Shown: positions 26,828 through 35,071 of the stretch, in pieces
How the letters are laid out: each line of letters starts with the position of its first letter
How positions within the stretch are numbered: position 1 is the first letter of the stretch
NCBI GenBank assembly: GCA_965229935.1
Contig: CBDDKB010000002.1
Span: forward strand, 806,001-870,000
Length of the DNA: 64,000 nt
Direction of reading: 5' to 3'
DNA from: SPJN01 sp965229935
GTDB lineage: Bacteria > Pseudomonadota > Alphaproteobacteria > SPJN01
The notes under the pieces: generated by a model
Seen by the model: only the letters and a program-made list of their open reading frames with translations
What the model was told of the DNA's origin: nothing
Databases searched by the model: none
Translations under genes and position numbers: made by a program

Positions 26828-27592
26828 CTACTGACCTGCTTGGAAAGGGGAGGCGATGGTAAAGCCTTTGCGTTCCAGCGCAGTGCGCAGCGCTGTGGCG
26901 ATGGTGACAGCTTCTGACGTGTCGCCATGAACACAAATTGTGTCAATCTTGGCGGCTAGCTTGTTGCCGCTTTGCGTGATAACTGCGGCATCATCAAGCA
27001 TGGCTAAAATACGTTTGGTGATTGCGGCGGGGTCATGCAGCACAGAACCGCTTTTTGTGCGTGGGACCAAAAAGCCATTATCCTGATAGGCGCGGTCTGC
27101 AAATATCTCGCCCACAAAACGCAACCCATAGCGAGTGGCAGCTTCAGATTGACCAAGGCCTGCCATGCCGACCAAAGCACGTTCAGGCCCCGTCTCAGCA
27201 ACAGCCTTGGCAATCGCATCTGCGATGGCGGCGTCTTCTTCGGCCATGTTGGCTAGGGCGCCATGAACCTTCACAAAGGGTAGTTCAGTCTTGGTCTGCG
27301 TGCTGATGGCGGCGCAGTTGATGATTTGCGCCTTGATCATCTCTGTTATCTCGTTCGGCGTCATGGCAAGCCGCGTACGCCCGAAATTCTCGCGATCAGG
27401 AAAACCGGGATGGATGCCGCAGACAACGCCGCGCTGTGCTGCTTGTTTTATTAGCGCCGCAAACCGTTCAAGACTGCCGGCATGCGCCCCGCTTGCCACA
27501 TTCGCAGTTGAAACGATCTTAAGCATGGCGCCGTCCGCGTCGTCCAGCCCTTCGCCCATATCGCAATTCAGATCAATGCACTGGTCGGTCAT
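26828..27592 (-). CDS. pxpA: 5-oxoprolinase subunit A (LamB/YcsF family)
   Basis: The protein has 254 residues. ATG 27592 gives MTDQCIDLNCDMGEG, the usual N-terminus; an extension to 27649 would overlap the acyltransferase gene. SGAHAG, GIHPGFPDRENFGR and the C-terminal DTICVHGDTSEAV segment are diagnostic. It starts 11 bases after the acyltransferase gene. The complete pxpABC set suggests scavenging of 5-oxoproline, a spontaneous product of glutamine. Confidence 0.93.
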   Translation of the reverse strand: MTDQCIDLNCDMGEGLDDADGAMLKIVSTANVASGAHAGSLERFAALIKQAAQRGVVCGIHPGFPDRENFGRTRLAMTPNEITEMIKAQIINCAAISTQTKTELPFVKVHGALANMAEEDAAIADAIAKAVAETGPERALVGMAGLGQSEAATRYGLRFVGEIFADRAYQDNGFLVPRTKSGSVLHDPAAITKRILAMLDDAAVITQSGNKLAAKIDTICVHGDTSEAVTIATALRTALERKGFTIASPFQAGQ

Positions 27593-27602
27593 AATCCGTT
27601 GA

Positions 27603-28601
27603 TTATGCACGATCGCTGCGCCGGATGCGATAGGCGCGCCATCTGTCATGCAGCCAGAACCATTGATCAGGTGCGGCACGGACTTGTACTTCCAGCCAAT
27701 CATTCATTGCTTGTGTATAGGCACGGACCTTTTCAGCCTCATCATCTATTGATGGGACTGGCAATTGGTCATGAACCGTGATCTCAAACTTGGTGCCATC
27801 AACGCGTCTAATTGATACGGGAATGACAGGGCTGCCCAGTCGAAGTGCCAATTGCAATACTGTATGGGCGGTAAAGGCGGTTTGGCCGAAAAATTTTAAC
27901 GGCAGCCCTTGGCGCATTTTCTGATCAGCCAGTAGGGCGACAATATCTCCCTGTTTCAAATGCCTGAACAGGGGGCGGCCACCTTGCGGCCCCTTAGGAA
28001 TTTGTAAGGCGGGTGGTGCGCCGGCATCGCGCAGGCGATGAACGAATTTGTCGATCAGCGGATTGTTGGGCGCACGATAAATCTCTGCCAATCTGTCCCG
28101 ATAGGGGCCGATGGCAAGGGGCAAAACCTCCCAATTGGCGAAATGGCCTGAAATTAAAACAACGCCTTTTTGCCCGGCGATCGCCTGTTCAAGCTTTTCA
28201 AAGCCAATAATGTTGATCAGGTCGTGTGATTGGTTGGCCGCATCGCGGCTATACTTATCAAGATGGGCATATTCAGCAGCGGTCCGGCCTAGATTGTCCC
28301 ACATGCCGGAAATAATGGCCTGCTTGTCATTGTCAGACAGCTCAGGCATGGCAAGGTCCAGATTACGGCGGGCACGCTTGGTCACGCCAAGCCTTGGGCC
28401 AATCGTATGGGCAATCCATCCACCAAAGGCTGATCCTTTTTTCAGACCCAAAAGTCTGAAAATGCCCAACAAAAATCGCGCGCCAAAATATTCAAGCCAA
28501 TCCTTCAGGCGGGGCTTGGGGCCGGTTGCATCTGTTTTGCTTTTATTTTGGGCGCGATCTGTCAACGCGAGTTCCCTGCCAATTGCCCTTGATTCGACCA
28601 T
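27603..28601 (-). CDS. LpxL/HtrB-family lipid A acyltransferase
   Basis: The protein has 332 residues. An N-terminal hydrophobic helix (about 41-52) is followed by the HxxxxD/E acyltransferase site, here His153 and Glu158 in SGHFANWE, as in lauroyl and myristoyl transferases of lipid A. The NNPLIDKFVHRLR and LLADQKMRQGLPLKFFGQ segments also fit. It probably adds a secondary acyl chain to lipid A at the inner membrane; the chain specificity is unknown. It is divergent from argC and runs into pxpABC. Confidence 0.9.
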   Translation of the reverse strand: MVESRAIGRELALTDRAQNKSKTDATGPKPRLKDWLEYFGARFLLGIFRLLGLKKGSAFGGWIAHTIGPRLGVTKRARRNLDLAMPELSDNDKQAIISGMWDNLGRTAAEYAHLDKYSRDAANQSHDLINIIGFEKLEQAIAGQKGVVLISGHFANWEVLPLAIGPYRDRLAEIYRAPNNPLIDKFVHRLRDAGAPPALQIPKGPQGGRPLFRHLKQGDIVALLADQKMRQGLPLKFFGQTAFTAHTVLQLALRLGSPVIPVSIRRVDGTKFEITVHDQLPVPSIDDEAEKVRAYTQAMNDWLEVQVRAAPDQWFWLHDRWRAYRIRRSDRA

Positions 28602-28735
28602 TTACTGTGTCAAGCAGGGCACAATATGGCAACTGACAAAAACGCACGGGCTAGTGCGAGGAATTGCGCGAACCTCTGATATGATGTAAGGCTCCGGTCC
28701 CGCAATGCTTTAAAGGAAAAGGACGCAAGACGGAC

Positions 28736-29770
28736 ATGACAAGCACAGCAAATATTCTGATTCTCGGTGCCAGTGGCTATACCGGGGCAGAAGCCGTGCG
28801 CCTTCTGTCTGCGCACCCTAATGTTCGCATTGCCGGGCTGACCGCTGATCGGCGGGCAGGGGAGCAAATGGGCGCGGTCTATCCGCAATTGGCCCATTTG
28901 GATCTGCCAACCTTGCAATCTATCGAAGACGTCAATTTTGATGATTTCGATGGTGTGATTTGTGGGCTGCCCCATGCCACGACACAGAAAGTCTTGTCCG
29001 AGGTGCCGTCAACAGTGAAGGTTGCGGATCTTTCTGCTGATTTTCGGCTGCGGGACCCGGCAACCTATGAAAAATGGTATGGGCACCCCCATCAGGCGCT
29101 GGAGCGGCAGGGTGAAGCTGTTTATGGCCTGACCGAATTTTATCGGGATGACATTAAGAACGCCGCCCTTGTGGCGTGCCCCGGCTGTTATCCGACCAGC
29201 GCATTGTTGCCGCTGGTGCCTTTATTGGGCCAGAAGCTGATTGATGCAGACCCGATCATTATCGATTCCAAATCTGGTGTGACAGGCGCAGGGCGCGGCG
29301 TCGCGGAGGGCAAGCTTTACTGCGAGGTGTCAGACGGTTTCCATGCCTATGGCGTTGCCGCCCATCGGCACGGCCCTGAAATTGATCAGGAATTGACCGT
29401 CGCCGCAGGGCAGGAGGTTGTTGTGACCTTTACGCCTCATCTTGTGCCAATGAACCGGGGCATGCTCTCCACAATTTATGTCAGGGGCGATGCCGATGAT
29501 TGTCACAAGGCACTGGCGGCGCAATTTGCGGACGAAGCCTTTGTGCAGGTCTTGCCCTTCGGGCAGGTGCCGCAGACCCGGCATGTGCGGGGATCAAACC
29601 TTGCCGTTGTGGGGGTTGTTGCTGACCGGCAATCGGGACGTGCTATTATTGTCAGCGCGATAGACAATCTGGTGAAGGGTGCGTCGGGCCAAGGGGTGCA
29701 GAACCTGAACTTGATGCTGGGCTTTGAAGAAACAGCCGGACTTGATCGGTTCTTACCCGTATTTCCGTAA
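28736..29770 (+). CDS. argC: N-acetyl-gamma-glutamyl-phosphate reductase
   Basis: The protein has 344 residues. NADPH-binding GASGYTGAE is at residues 11-19, and the catalytic Cys151 lies in ACPGCYPTSALLPL. HRHGPEIDQEL and the C-terminal NLVKGASGQGVQNLNLMLGF match the type 1 ArgC family. It makes N-acetylglutamate semialdehyde in arginine synthesis. AAGGA-rich sequence precedes ATG 28736. It stands alone, with no other arg gene next to it. Confidence 0.95.
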   Translation: MTSTANILILGASGYTGAEAVRLLSAHPNVRIAGLTADRRAGEQMGAVYPQLAHLDLPTLQSIEDVNFDDFDGVICGLPHATTQKVLSEVPSTVKVADLSADFRLRDPATYEKWYGHPHQALERQGEAVYGLTEFYRDDIKNAALVACPGCYPTSALLPLVPLLGQKLIDADPIIIDSKSGVTGAGRGVAEGKLYCEVSDGFHAYGVAAHRHGPEIDQELTVAAGQEVVVTFTPHLVPMNRGMLSTIYVRGDADDCHKALAAQFADEAFVQVLPFGQVPQTRHVRGSNLAVVGVVADRQSGRAIIVSAIDNLVKGASGQGVQNLNLMLGFEETAGLDRFLPVFP

Positions 29771-29784
29771 TCGGGCGGCTTATT

Positions 29785-29796
29785 CTGATTAATCAG
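29785..29796. promoter_or_regulatory. 12-base perfect palindrome after argC
   Basis: CTGATTAATCAG is a perfect 12-base palindrome 15 bases after argC and about 125 bases before the OmpA-like lipoprotein gene. An A-rich stretch follows. It could be an operator for the lipoprotein promoter or part of argC termination; nothing else supports either. Confidence 0.25.
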
Positions 29797-29919
29797 TCAA
29801 AAAATTGCCTGAATTTTTCGCTAATTACCTTGTTTGATTAAGCAAATCGGGGCAAATTGGGCGAAAGATCGGGAAATCCGGTCGGGGCATTTGCGTATTA
29901 GGATTGAGGGGATTCAATC

Positions 29920-31221
29920 ATGGCACAGGGCGAAAAGACAATGGACCGCAGCATGATCATGACCAAGTCGAAAACACTATTGGGTGTCAGCTTGCTGGCT
30001 TTAACCTTGGCTGCGTGCGGTGGTGATGATCAGACTGCCTCATCACCATCGGGTGGTTCTGACGGTTTGTGGACATGGTCCAGCCCTGATGCATGGTATG
30101 AAAGCTCAGGCCCGCAGGCGAGCGCACCCGCGCCCGCACCGGCACAGCCGCAACAAACCGCGCCTGCTCAGGCGGGTGCCTCATCTAGTATGCAGGCCAG
30201 CGCGTCTGCGCCGATGACTACGCGCACCTACGAAGTTGAAGAAGTTGATCCCATCACAGGCCGCGTGAGCCGCCGTACTGTCACAGAATCTGTGCCTGCT
30301 GCTGGCCAAGCCTCAGCGGGGGCGACCATGACAGCCTCTGCTGCACCGACGGTGACTGCATCTGCTGGTGGTACCGTTATTCCTGCTGGCAAGCTGCCGC
30401 AAAACGCATTGCCGCCTAGTGGTTTTGGGTCTGCGGATACGCAGAATGCCAACTATTCTGGGTCTGTTCGCGGTAGCATGACAGGGTCTGTTTCAGGTGC
30501 GCCTGCAGCAGCGCCGACCGCAGTTGTGGACGCAGGGCCAGCAGCAATGCCGCAACCTGTGTCAAAGCCGCAAACATCATCGCCTGATGTTCTGTTGCCC
30601 TCTGGCATGGCTGGCAGCACAGGTATGGCCGCATCGCGCCCCTTGGTGACATCACCGGCGGCTGCAGCTGCCGGTCGGTCGTCCGGCGGTTTTGATACGG
30701 ATTATCTTGATCTTGAAAATGGATCCACCCAGCGCTTCACCCGTGAACCGGGGATGAGCGTGACAGAACGTATGGAAGAGCTGGAGACTGAAGTCGTCAT
30801 GGATTATGACGCGCGTTGGTCAGATCTTGAATTTGATGGTGGTGCCATGCGTGGCCAGCAACATGCAATGAACGCGCCGCAGGCAACCATGCCTTATACT
30901 GGCGGCCAGTCGATGGCAGCGGCCATGACCTCAACAATCCCATTTGCTGCTGGATCAGTTAATCTTTCGACAACAGACCGCCGCCGCATATTGGAAGCGG
31001 TCGTGGCACACCAATCCCGTGGCGGTACGATTGAGGTGATCGGTCACGCCGCATCGCCCAATATGGACCGTTCTGGCGCCACATCAGGCTATGACCTTGC
31101 CTTGGCGCGCGCGAACAAGGTTGGCAAAGCATTGGTTGACGCTGGTGTACCCGCAAGCGCTATCCGTTTGCTGGTCATGGGGGCAACAGGCCAAGCCAAG
31201 GTTGATATTGTCCTGCGCTAA
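29920..31221 (+). CDS. OmpA-like lipoprotein with low-complexity linker
   Basis: The protein has 433 residues, with GAGGGG eight bases before ATG 29920. The lipobox LAAC puts the lipidated cysteine at residue 33. A long linker rich in Ala, Ser, Pro and Gln (about 36-290) leads to a C-terminal OmpA-type domain (about 340-433) starting with TIPFAAGSVNLSTTDRRRI. The usual GHTD aspartate is missing: the sequence is IGHAASPN. The arginine in LALARANKV is kept. It is probably anchored in the outer membrane and contacts the cell wall, though canonical peptidoglycan binding is uncertain. Confidence 0.85.
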   Translation: MAQGEKTMDRSMIMTKSKTLLGVSLLALTLAACGGDDQTASSPSGGSDGLWTWSSPDAWYESSGPQASAPAPAPAQPQQTAPAQAGASSSMQASASAPMTTRTYEVEEVDPITGRVSRRTVTESVPAAGQASAGATMTASAAPTVTASAGGTVIPAGKLPQNALPPSGFGSADTQNANYSGSVRGSMTGSVSGAPAAAPTAVVDAGPAAMPQPVSKPQTSSPDVLLPSGMAGSTGMAASRPLVTSPAAAAAGRSSGGFDTDYLDLENGSTQRFTREPGMSVTERMEELETEVVMDYDARWSDLEFDGGAMRGQQHAMNAPQATMPYTGGQSMAAAMTSTIPFAAGSVNLSTTDRRRILEAVVAHQSRGGTIEVIGHAASPNMDRSGATSGYDLALARANKVGKALVDAGVPASAIRLLVMGATGQAKVDIVLR

Positions 31222-31230
31222 ATGACCGAA

Positions 31231-31264
31231 GGTGAGGGGGTGCCGCGACGCGGCGTCGCTCACC
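31231..31264 (+). terminator. GC-rich hairpin after the OmpA-like gene
   Basis: Outer arms GGTGAG (31231-31236) and CTCACC pair around an inner GCCGC-GAC-GCGGC hairpin, 10 bases after the lipoprotein stop. No T tract follows, so termination is uncertain. Confidence 0.4.
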
Positions 31265-31447
31265 CAAGGGGGCTGTAAAGGTCGATTTTGCCTTACATTT
31301 GCCCCGTTCCCCATTGTATAAGCAGCATCTGTACAGATTGCTTTCAGGCTGCCATTGATAGCCTTTAAAGTCTTTCTGTTTTCATCGGCCTGATCCTTTT
31401 CAAAGGCGCAGGCTTGTCATTTTGTCGATATACCGGAATGCGAAACT

Positions 31448-32674
31448 ATGTCTGAGGAGTTTCATCGCATTAAGCGATTGCCGCCCTATGTGTTTGAGGA
31501 AGTCAATAAACTCAAGGCACAGGCGCGAGCGGCCGGTCGCGACATTATCGATTTCGGCATGGGGAACCCAGACGGACCGACTCCGCAGCATATTGTTGAT
31601 AAGCTGATTGAGACTGTCCAGAACCCCAAGACGCATCGCTATTCGACATCACGGGGTATTCCGGGGCTGCGCAAGGCACAGGCTGCCTATTATGAGCGCC
31701 GTTTCGGCGTCACGCTTGACCCGGACACAGAAATTGTTGCCACCCTTGGGTCGAAAGAAGGTTTGGCTAATCTGGCGCAGGCCATCACCACGCCCGGTGA
31801 TGTCATCCTGACGCCAAATCCGTCTTATCCGATCCACCCTTATGGCTTTATCATTGCCGGGGCTGTGGCGCGTCATTTGCCCACCGGGCCTGAGCATGAC
31901 TATTTTGAATCGCTCGACCGGGCTATGCGTCACTGTCATCCGGCACCGTCTGCCTTGGTTGTTAATTTTCCGTCAAACCCAACTGCGCAGGTTGTCGATC
32001 TTGATTTCTATAAGGAACTTGTCGCCTATGCGAAAAAGCGCGACCTGATCCTGTTGTCAGACCTTGCCTATGCGGAAGTTTATTTTGATGACAATCCGCC
32101 GCCATCAATCCTGCAGGTTGAAGGGGCGCGGGACATTGCTGTCGAATTCACTTCCATGTCCAAGACATATTCCATGCCCGGTTGGCGCGTTGGGTTTGCC
32201 GTGGGTAACAAGCAATTAGTGGGCGCCTTGACGCGGATAAAATCCTATCTTGACTATGGGGCATTCACCCCCATTCAGGTTGCGGCGGCTGCTGCGTTGA
32301 ATGGGCCGCAGGATTGCGTGGATGAGATGCGCGCGCTTTATAAAAACCGCCGCGATGTTTTAGTTGATACCATTGGCCGTGCTGGATGGGATATTCCAAG
32401 TCCGCCTGCAACTATGTTCGCGTGGGCGCCGATCCCCGAACCTTTCCGCCAGCTTGGCAGCCTGGAATTTTCCAAGCTTGTCTTGCGGGAGGCTGATGTG
32501 GCCGTGTCGCCTGGTATCGGCTTTGGCGAATATGGCGATGGCTATGTCCGTATTGCGCTTGTCGAAAACGAACAGCGCATCAGACAGGCCGCTCGCAATC
32601 TGAAAAAGCTGTTTTCAAACGCTGACGATCTTGTTGCGCGTTCCGAAGAAGAGCTTGCCCGAAAACCGGCCTAA
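31448..32674 (+). CDS. alaC: Class I/II aminotransferase, AlaC type
   Basis: The protein has 408 residues. The N-terminal RIKRLPPYVFEEVN and GMGNPDGPTP segments mark the alanine/LL-diaminopimelate aminotransferase-like group. The PLP lysine is in SMSKTYSMPGWRVGFAVGN. The likely reaction is glutamate-pyruvate transamination. The gene precedes hom by 24 bases, a pairing conserved in alphaproteobacteria, so a role in aspartate-family metabolism is also possible. Confidence 0.88.
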   Translation: MSEEFHRIKRLPPYVFEEVNKLKAQARAAGRDIIDFGMGNPDGPTPQHIVDKLIETVQNPKTHRYSTSRGIPGLRKAQAAYYERRFGVTLDPDTEIVATLGSKEGLANLAQAITTPGDVILTPNPSYPIHPYGFIIAGAVARHLPTGPEHDYFESLDRAMRHCHPAPSALVVNFPSNPTAQVVDLDFYKELVAYAKKRDLILLSDLAYAEVYFDDNPPPSILQVEGARDIAVEFTSMSKTYSMPGWRVGFAVGNKQLVGALTRIKSYLDYGAFTPIQVAAAAALNGPQDCVDEMRALYKNRRDVLVDTIGRAGWDIPSPPATMFAWAPIPEPFRQLGSLEFSKLVLREADVAVSPGIGFGEYGDGYVRIALVENEQRIRQAARNLKKLFSNADDLVARSEEELARKPA

Positions 32675-32698
32675 TATAAAACCTTCAAAACTTTAGGA

Positions 32699-34027
32699 AT
32701 GACTGCCCCCATGACTGTTCAGGATCACAAGCCCTTGCGACTTGCCATTGCCGGATTGGGGACAGTCGGCGTCGGTGTCCTCAAAATCCTGCAAAAGAAT
32801 GGCGATTTGATTGCTGCCCGGACGGGCAGGGCGATTGAGGTAACCGCCGTGTCTGCGCGTTCCAAGGACAAGGATCGCGGTGTCGATTTGTCTTCTATCG
32901 CGTGGGAGGATGATCCTGTCGCCCTTGGTGCGCGGGATGATGTCGATATCGTGTTGGAGCTTATTGGCGGCTCAGACGGTGCTGCAAGGGCGCTGGTTGA
33001 ACAGGCGCTGGCCAACAAAAAACATGTGGTTACCGCGAACAAGGCCCTGATTGCCCATCATGGGGCGGCATTGGCCGAAACAGCGGTTGCGCAAGGCGTT
33101 GCCCTGAATTTCGAGGCTGCAGTGGCAGGCGGTATTCCCATTGTGAAAGCGCTGAAAGAAAGCCTGCAGGCCAACGATTATGGCCGCGTTTATGGCATTC
33201 TGAATGGGACCTGCAACTATATCCTGACAGAGATGGAAGAAACCGGGCGCGATTTCGCCGATGTGTTGAAGGATGCTCAGGCGCTTGGCTATGCAGAGGC
33301 TGATCCCAGTTTTGACGTTGGCGGTATTGATGCTGCGCACAAGCTTGCCATTTTGGCGGGGCTTGCCTTTGGCTTTGATATTGATTTTGAGGCGGTTGCC
33401 GTTGAGGGGATTGAGCAGATCACCGCAACAGATATTAATCTAGCAAAATCATTGGGTTATCGCATTAAGTTGATTGGCTCTACGAGCCTGATCAATGGGG
33501 CATTGGAACAAAAAGTTGGACCTATGCTGGTTCCCTTGGGGACCCCAATCTCTGACGTTTCTGGGGTTTTTAACGCAGTTGCGGTTGAAGGTGACTTCAT
33601 CAATCAATGCTTCTTTGAAGGGCCCGGCGCTGGTGAGGGGCCGACAGCTTCCGCTGTTATGGGTGATGTGATTGATATTGCCCGCGGGCTTATTTCGGCG
33701 CCGTTAGGCTTGGTCGGTGGCGGGCGTGGCCCCGCTACGATAGCCGAAAAAGACGCGCATTTCGGGGCTTTTTACGTGCATTTGATGCTGCGGGATGAGC
33801 CGGGCGGCATGGCGTCTGTCACCAATATTTTTGCCGACCATGACATTTCTATCGCCAGCATGTTGCAAAGCGAGCGGGCTGAAAAAGCGGGCGATCCTGT
33901 CCCTGTGGTCATGGTCACCCACGAAACCACCGCAGCCCGCCTGAACGGCGCGATTTCTGCCATTTCTGGCCTGAAAGCAAATGCTGCACTGCCGCGTGTT
34001 CTACCGATTGCAACATTCGGTGAATAG
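32699..34027 (+). CDS. hom: Homoserine dehydrogenase
   Basis: The protein has 442 residues. The NAD(P)-binding GLGTVGVGVL segment is near residue 20, the catalytic region contains EAAVAGGIPIVKAL and GILNGTCNYILTEMEETG, and a C-terminal ACT domain (about 360-440) is present, so feedback control by threonine is likely. ATG 32699 has AGGA abutting it; ATG 32711 lies 12 bases after the same AGGA and is an equally possible start. The enzyme makes homoserine for threonine and methionine. Confidence 0.95.
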   Translation: MTAPMTVQDHKPLRLAIAGLGTVGVGVLKILQKNGDLIAARTGRAIEVTAVSARSKDKDRGVDLSSIAWEDDPVALGARDDVDIVLELIGGSDGAARALVEQALANKKHVVTANKALIAHHGAALAETAVAQGVALNFEAAVAGGIPIVKALKESLQANDYGRVYGILNGTCNYILTEMEETGRDFADVLKDAQALGYAEADPSFDVGGIDAAHKLAILAGLAFGFDIDFEAVAVEGIEQITATDINLAKSLGYRIKLIGSTSLINGALEQKVGPMLVPLGTPISDVSGVFNAVAVEGDFINQCFFEGPGAGEGPTASAVMGDVIDIARGLISAPLGLVGGGRGPATIAEKDAHFGAFYVHLMLRDEPGGMASVTNIFADHDISIASMLQSERAEKAGDPVPVVMVTHETTAARLNGAISAISGLKANAALPRVLPIATFGE

Positions 34028-34093
34028 GGTAGAAAGAGTATCAATTCGGGCGAGCGAATCGCCCTTTACGGAAATAGTTGAAAGGAAAGCCTC

Positions 34094-35071
34094 ATGACGC
34101 AGACTGGCAGTCAGGGTATGGGCCGGATGTTGGTATTGGAACTGGCGCGCGTGACAGAGGCGGCGGCTGTTGCTGCGTCTCACCTGATTGGGCAGGGCGA
34201 TGAAAAAGCAGCCGACCAGGCTGCTGTTGACGCCATGCGCACCGCACTAAACGCGCTTGATATGCAGGGCCGTGTTGTCATTGGTGAGGGCGAACGTGAT
34301 GAAGCCCCGATGCTGTATATCGGCGAAGAAGTCGGTTCAGGCAATGGACCTGCAATTGACATCGCGCTTGATCCGCTGGAAGGCACAACCATCACTGCAA
34401 AGGCCATGCCGAATTCATTGGCTGTTGTCGCCTTTGCAGAAAAGGGTAATTTCCTTCATTCACCTGACGTCTATATGGACAAGATCGCTGTAGGTGGTGG
34501 TTTGCCAGAAGGCGTAATCGATCTTGATAAATCTCCGGCTGAAAATGCCCAATCAATTGCCGACGCCAAGGGCGTGCCCGTCAATCAGATCACTGCCTGT
34601 GTGCTGGATCGTCCCCGCCATGCAGAGATTATCGCCTCATTGCGCGAAATCGGTGTGCGCGTGAAACTGATCGGTGATGGTGATGTGGCTGGCGTGATTG
34701 ACACAACCAACCCCGACACTGGCGTTGACATGTATATCGGTCAGGGTGGTGCCCCTGAAGGTGTGCTGGCCGCCGCTGCTCTACGTTGTATTGGTGGGCA
34801 AATGCAGGCGCGTTTGGTTTTCCGCAATGATGACGAAAAGGGCCGCGCAGCCCGCGTTGGGATCGAAGACCTTGATCGTAAATATGACCTACTGGACCTT
34901 GCCAGCGGCGATGTCATGTTTGCTGCAACTGGCGTGACACAGGGCTCAATGCTGGATGGCATTCGCCGTAATCCCGATGGGTCTGTTGTGACACATACAA
35001 TCGTCATGCGGTCATCAACCGGGACAGTCCGGGAGATCCGCGCCCGTCATACAGATGAAAGCAAATTCTAA
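34094..35071 (+). CDS. glpX: Class II fructose-1,6-bisphosphatase
   Basis: The protein has 325 residues. Metal- and substrate-binding motifs of the GlpX type are visible: VIGEGERDEAPML near residues 61-73 and DIALDPLEGTT near 94-104. It removes the 1-phosphate of fructose-1,6-bisphosphate in gluconeogenesis. AAGGAAAG lies before ATG 34094. No type I fbp gene is visible in the window. It sits in the alaC-hom-glpX-recJ run and overlaps recJ by 17 bases. Confidence 0.95.
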   Translation: MTQTGSQGMGRMLVLELARVTEAAAVAASHLIGQGDEKAADQAAVDAMRTALNALDMQGRVVIGEGERDEAPMLYIGEEVGSGNGPAIDIALDPLEGTTITAKAMPNSLAVVAFAEKGNFLHSPDVYMDKIAVGGGLPEGVIDLDKSPAENAQSIADAKGVPVNQITACVLDRPRHAEIIASLREIGVRVKLIGDGDVAGVIDTTNPDTGVDMYIGQGGAPEGVLAAAALRCIGGQMQARLVFRNDDEKGRAARVGIEDLDRKYDLLDLASGDVMFAATGVTQGSMLDGIRRNPDGSVVTHTIVMRSSTGTVREIRARHTDESKF

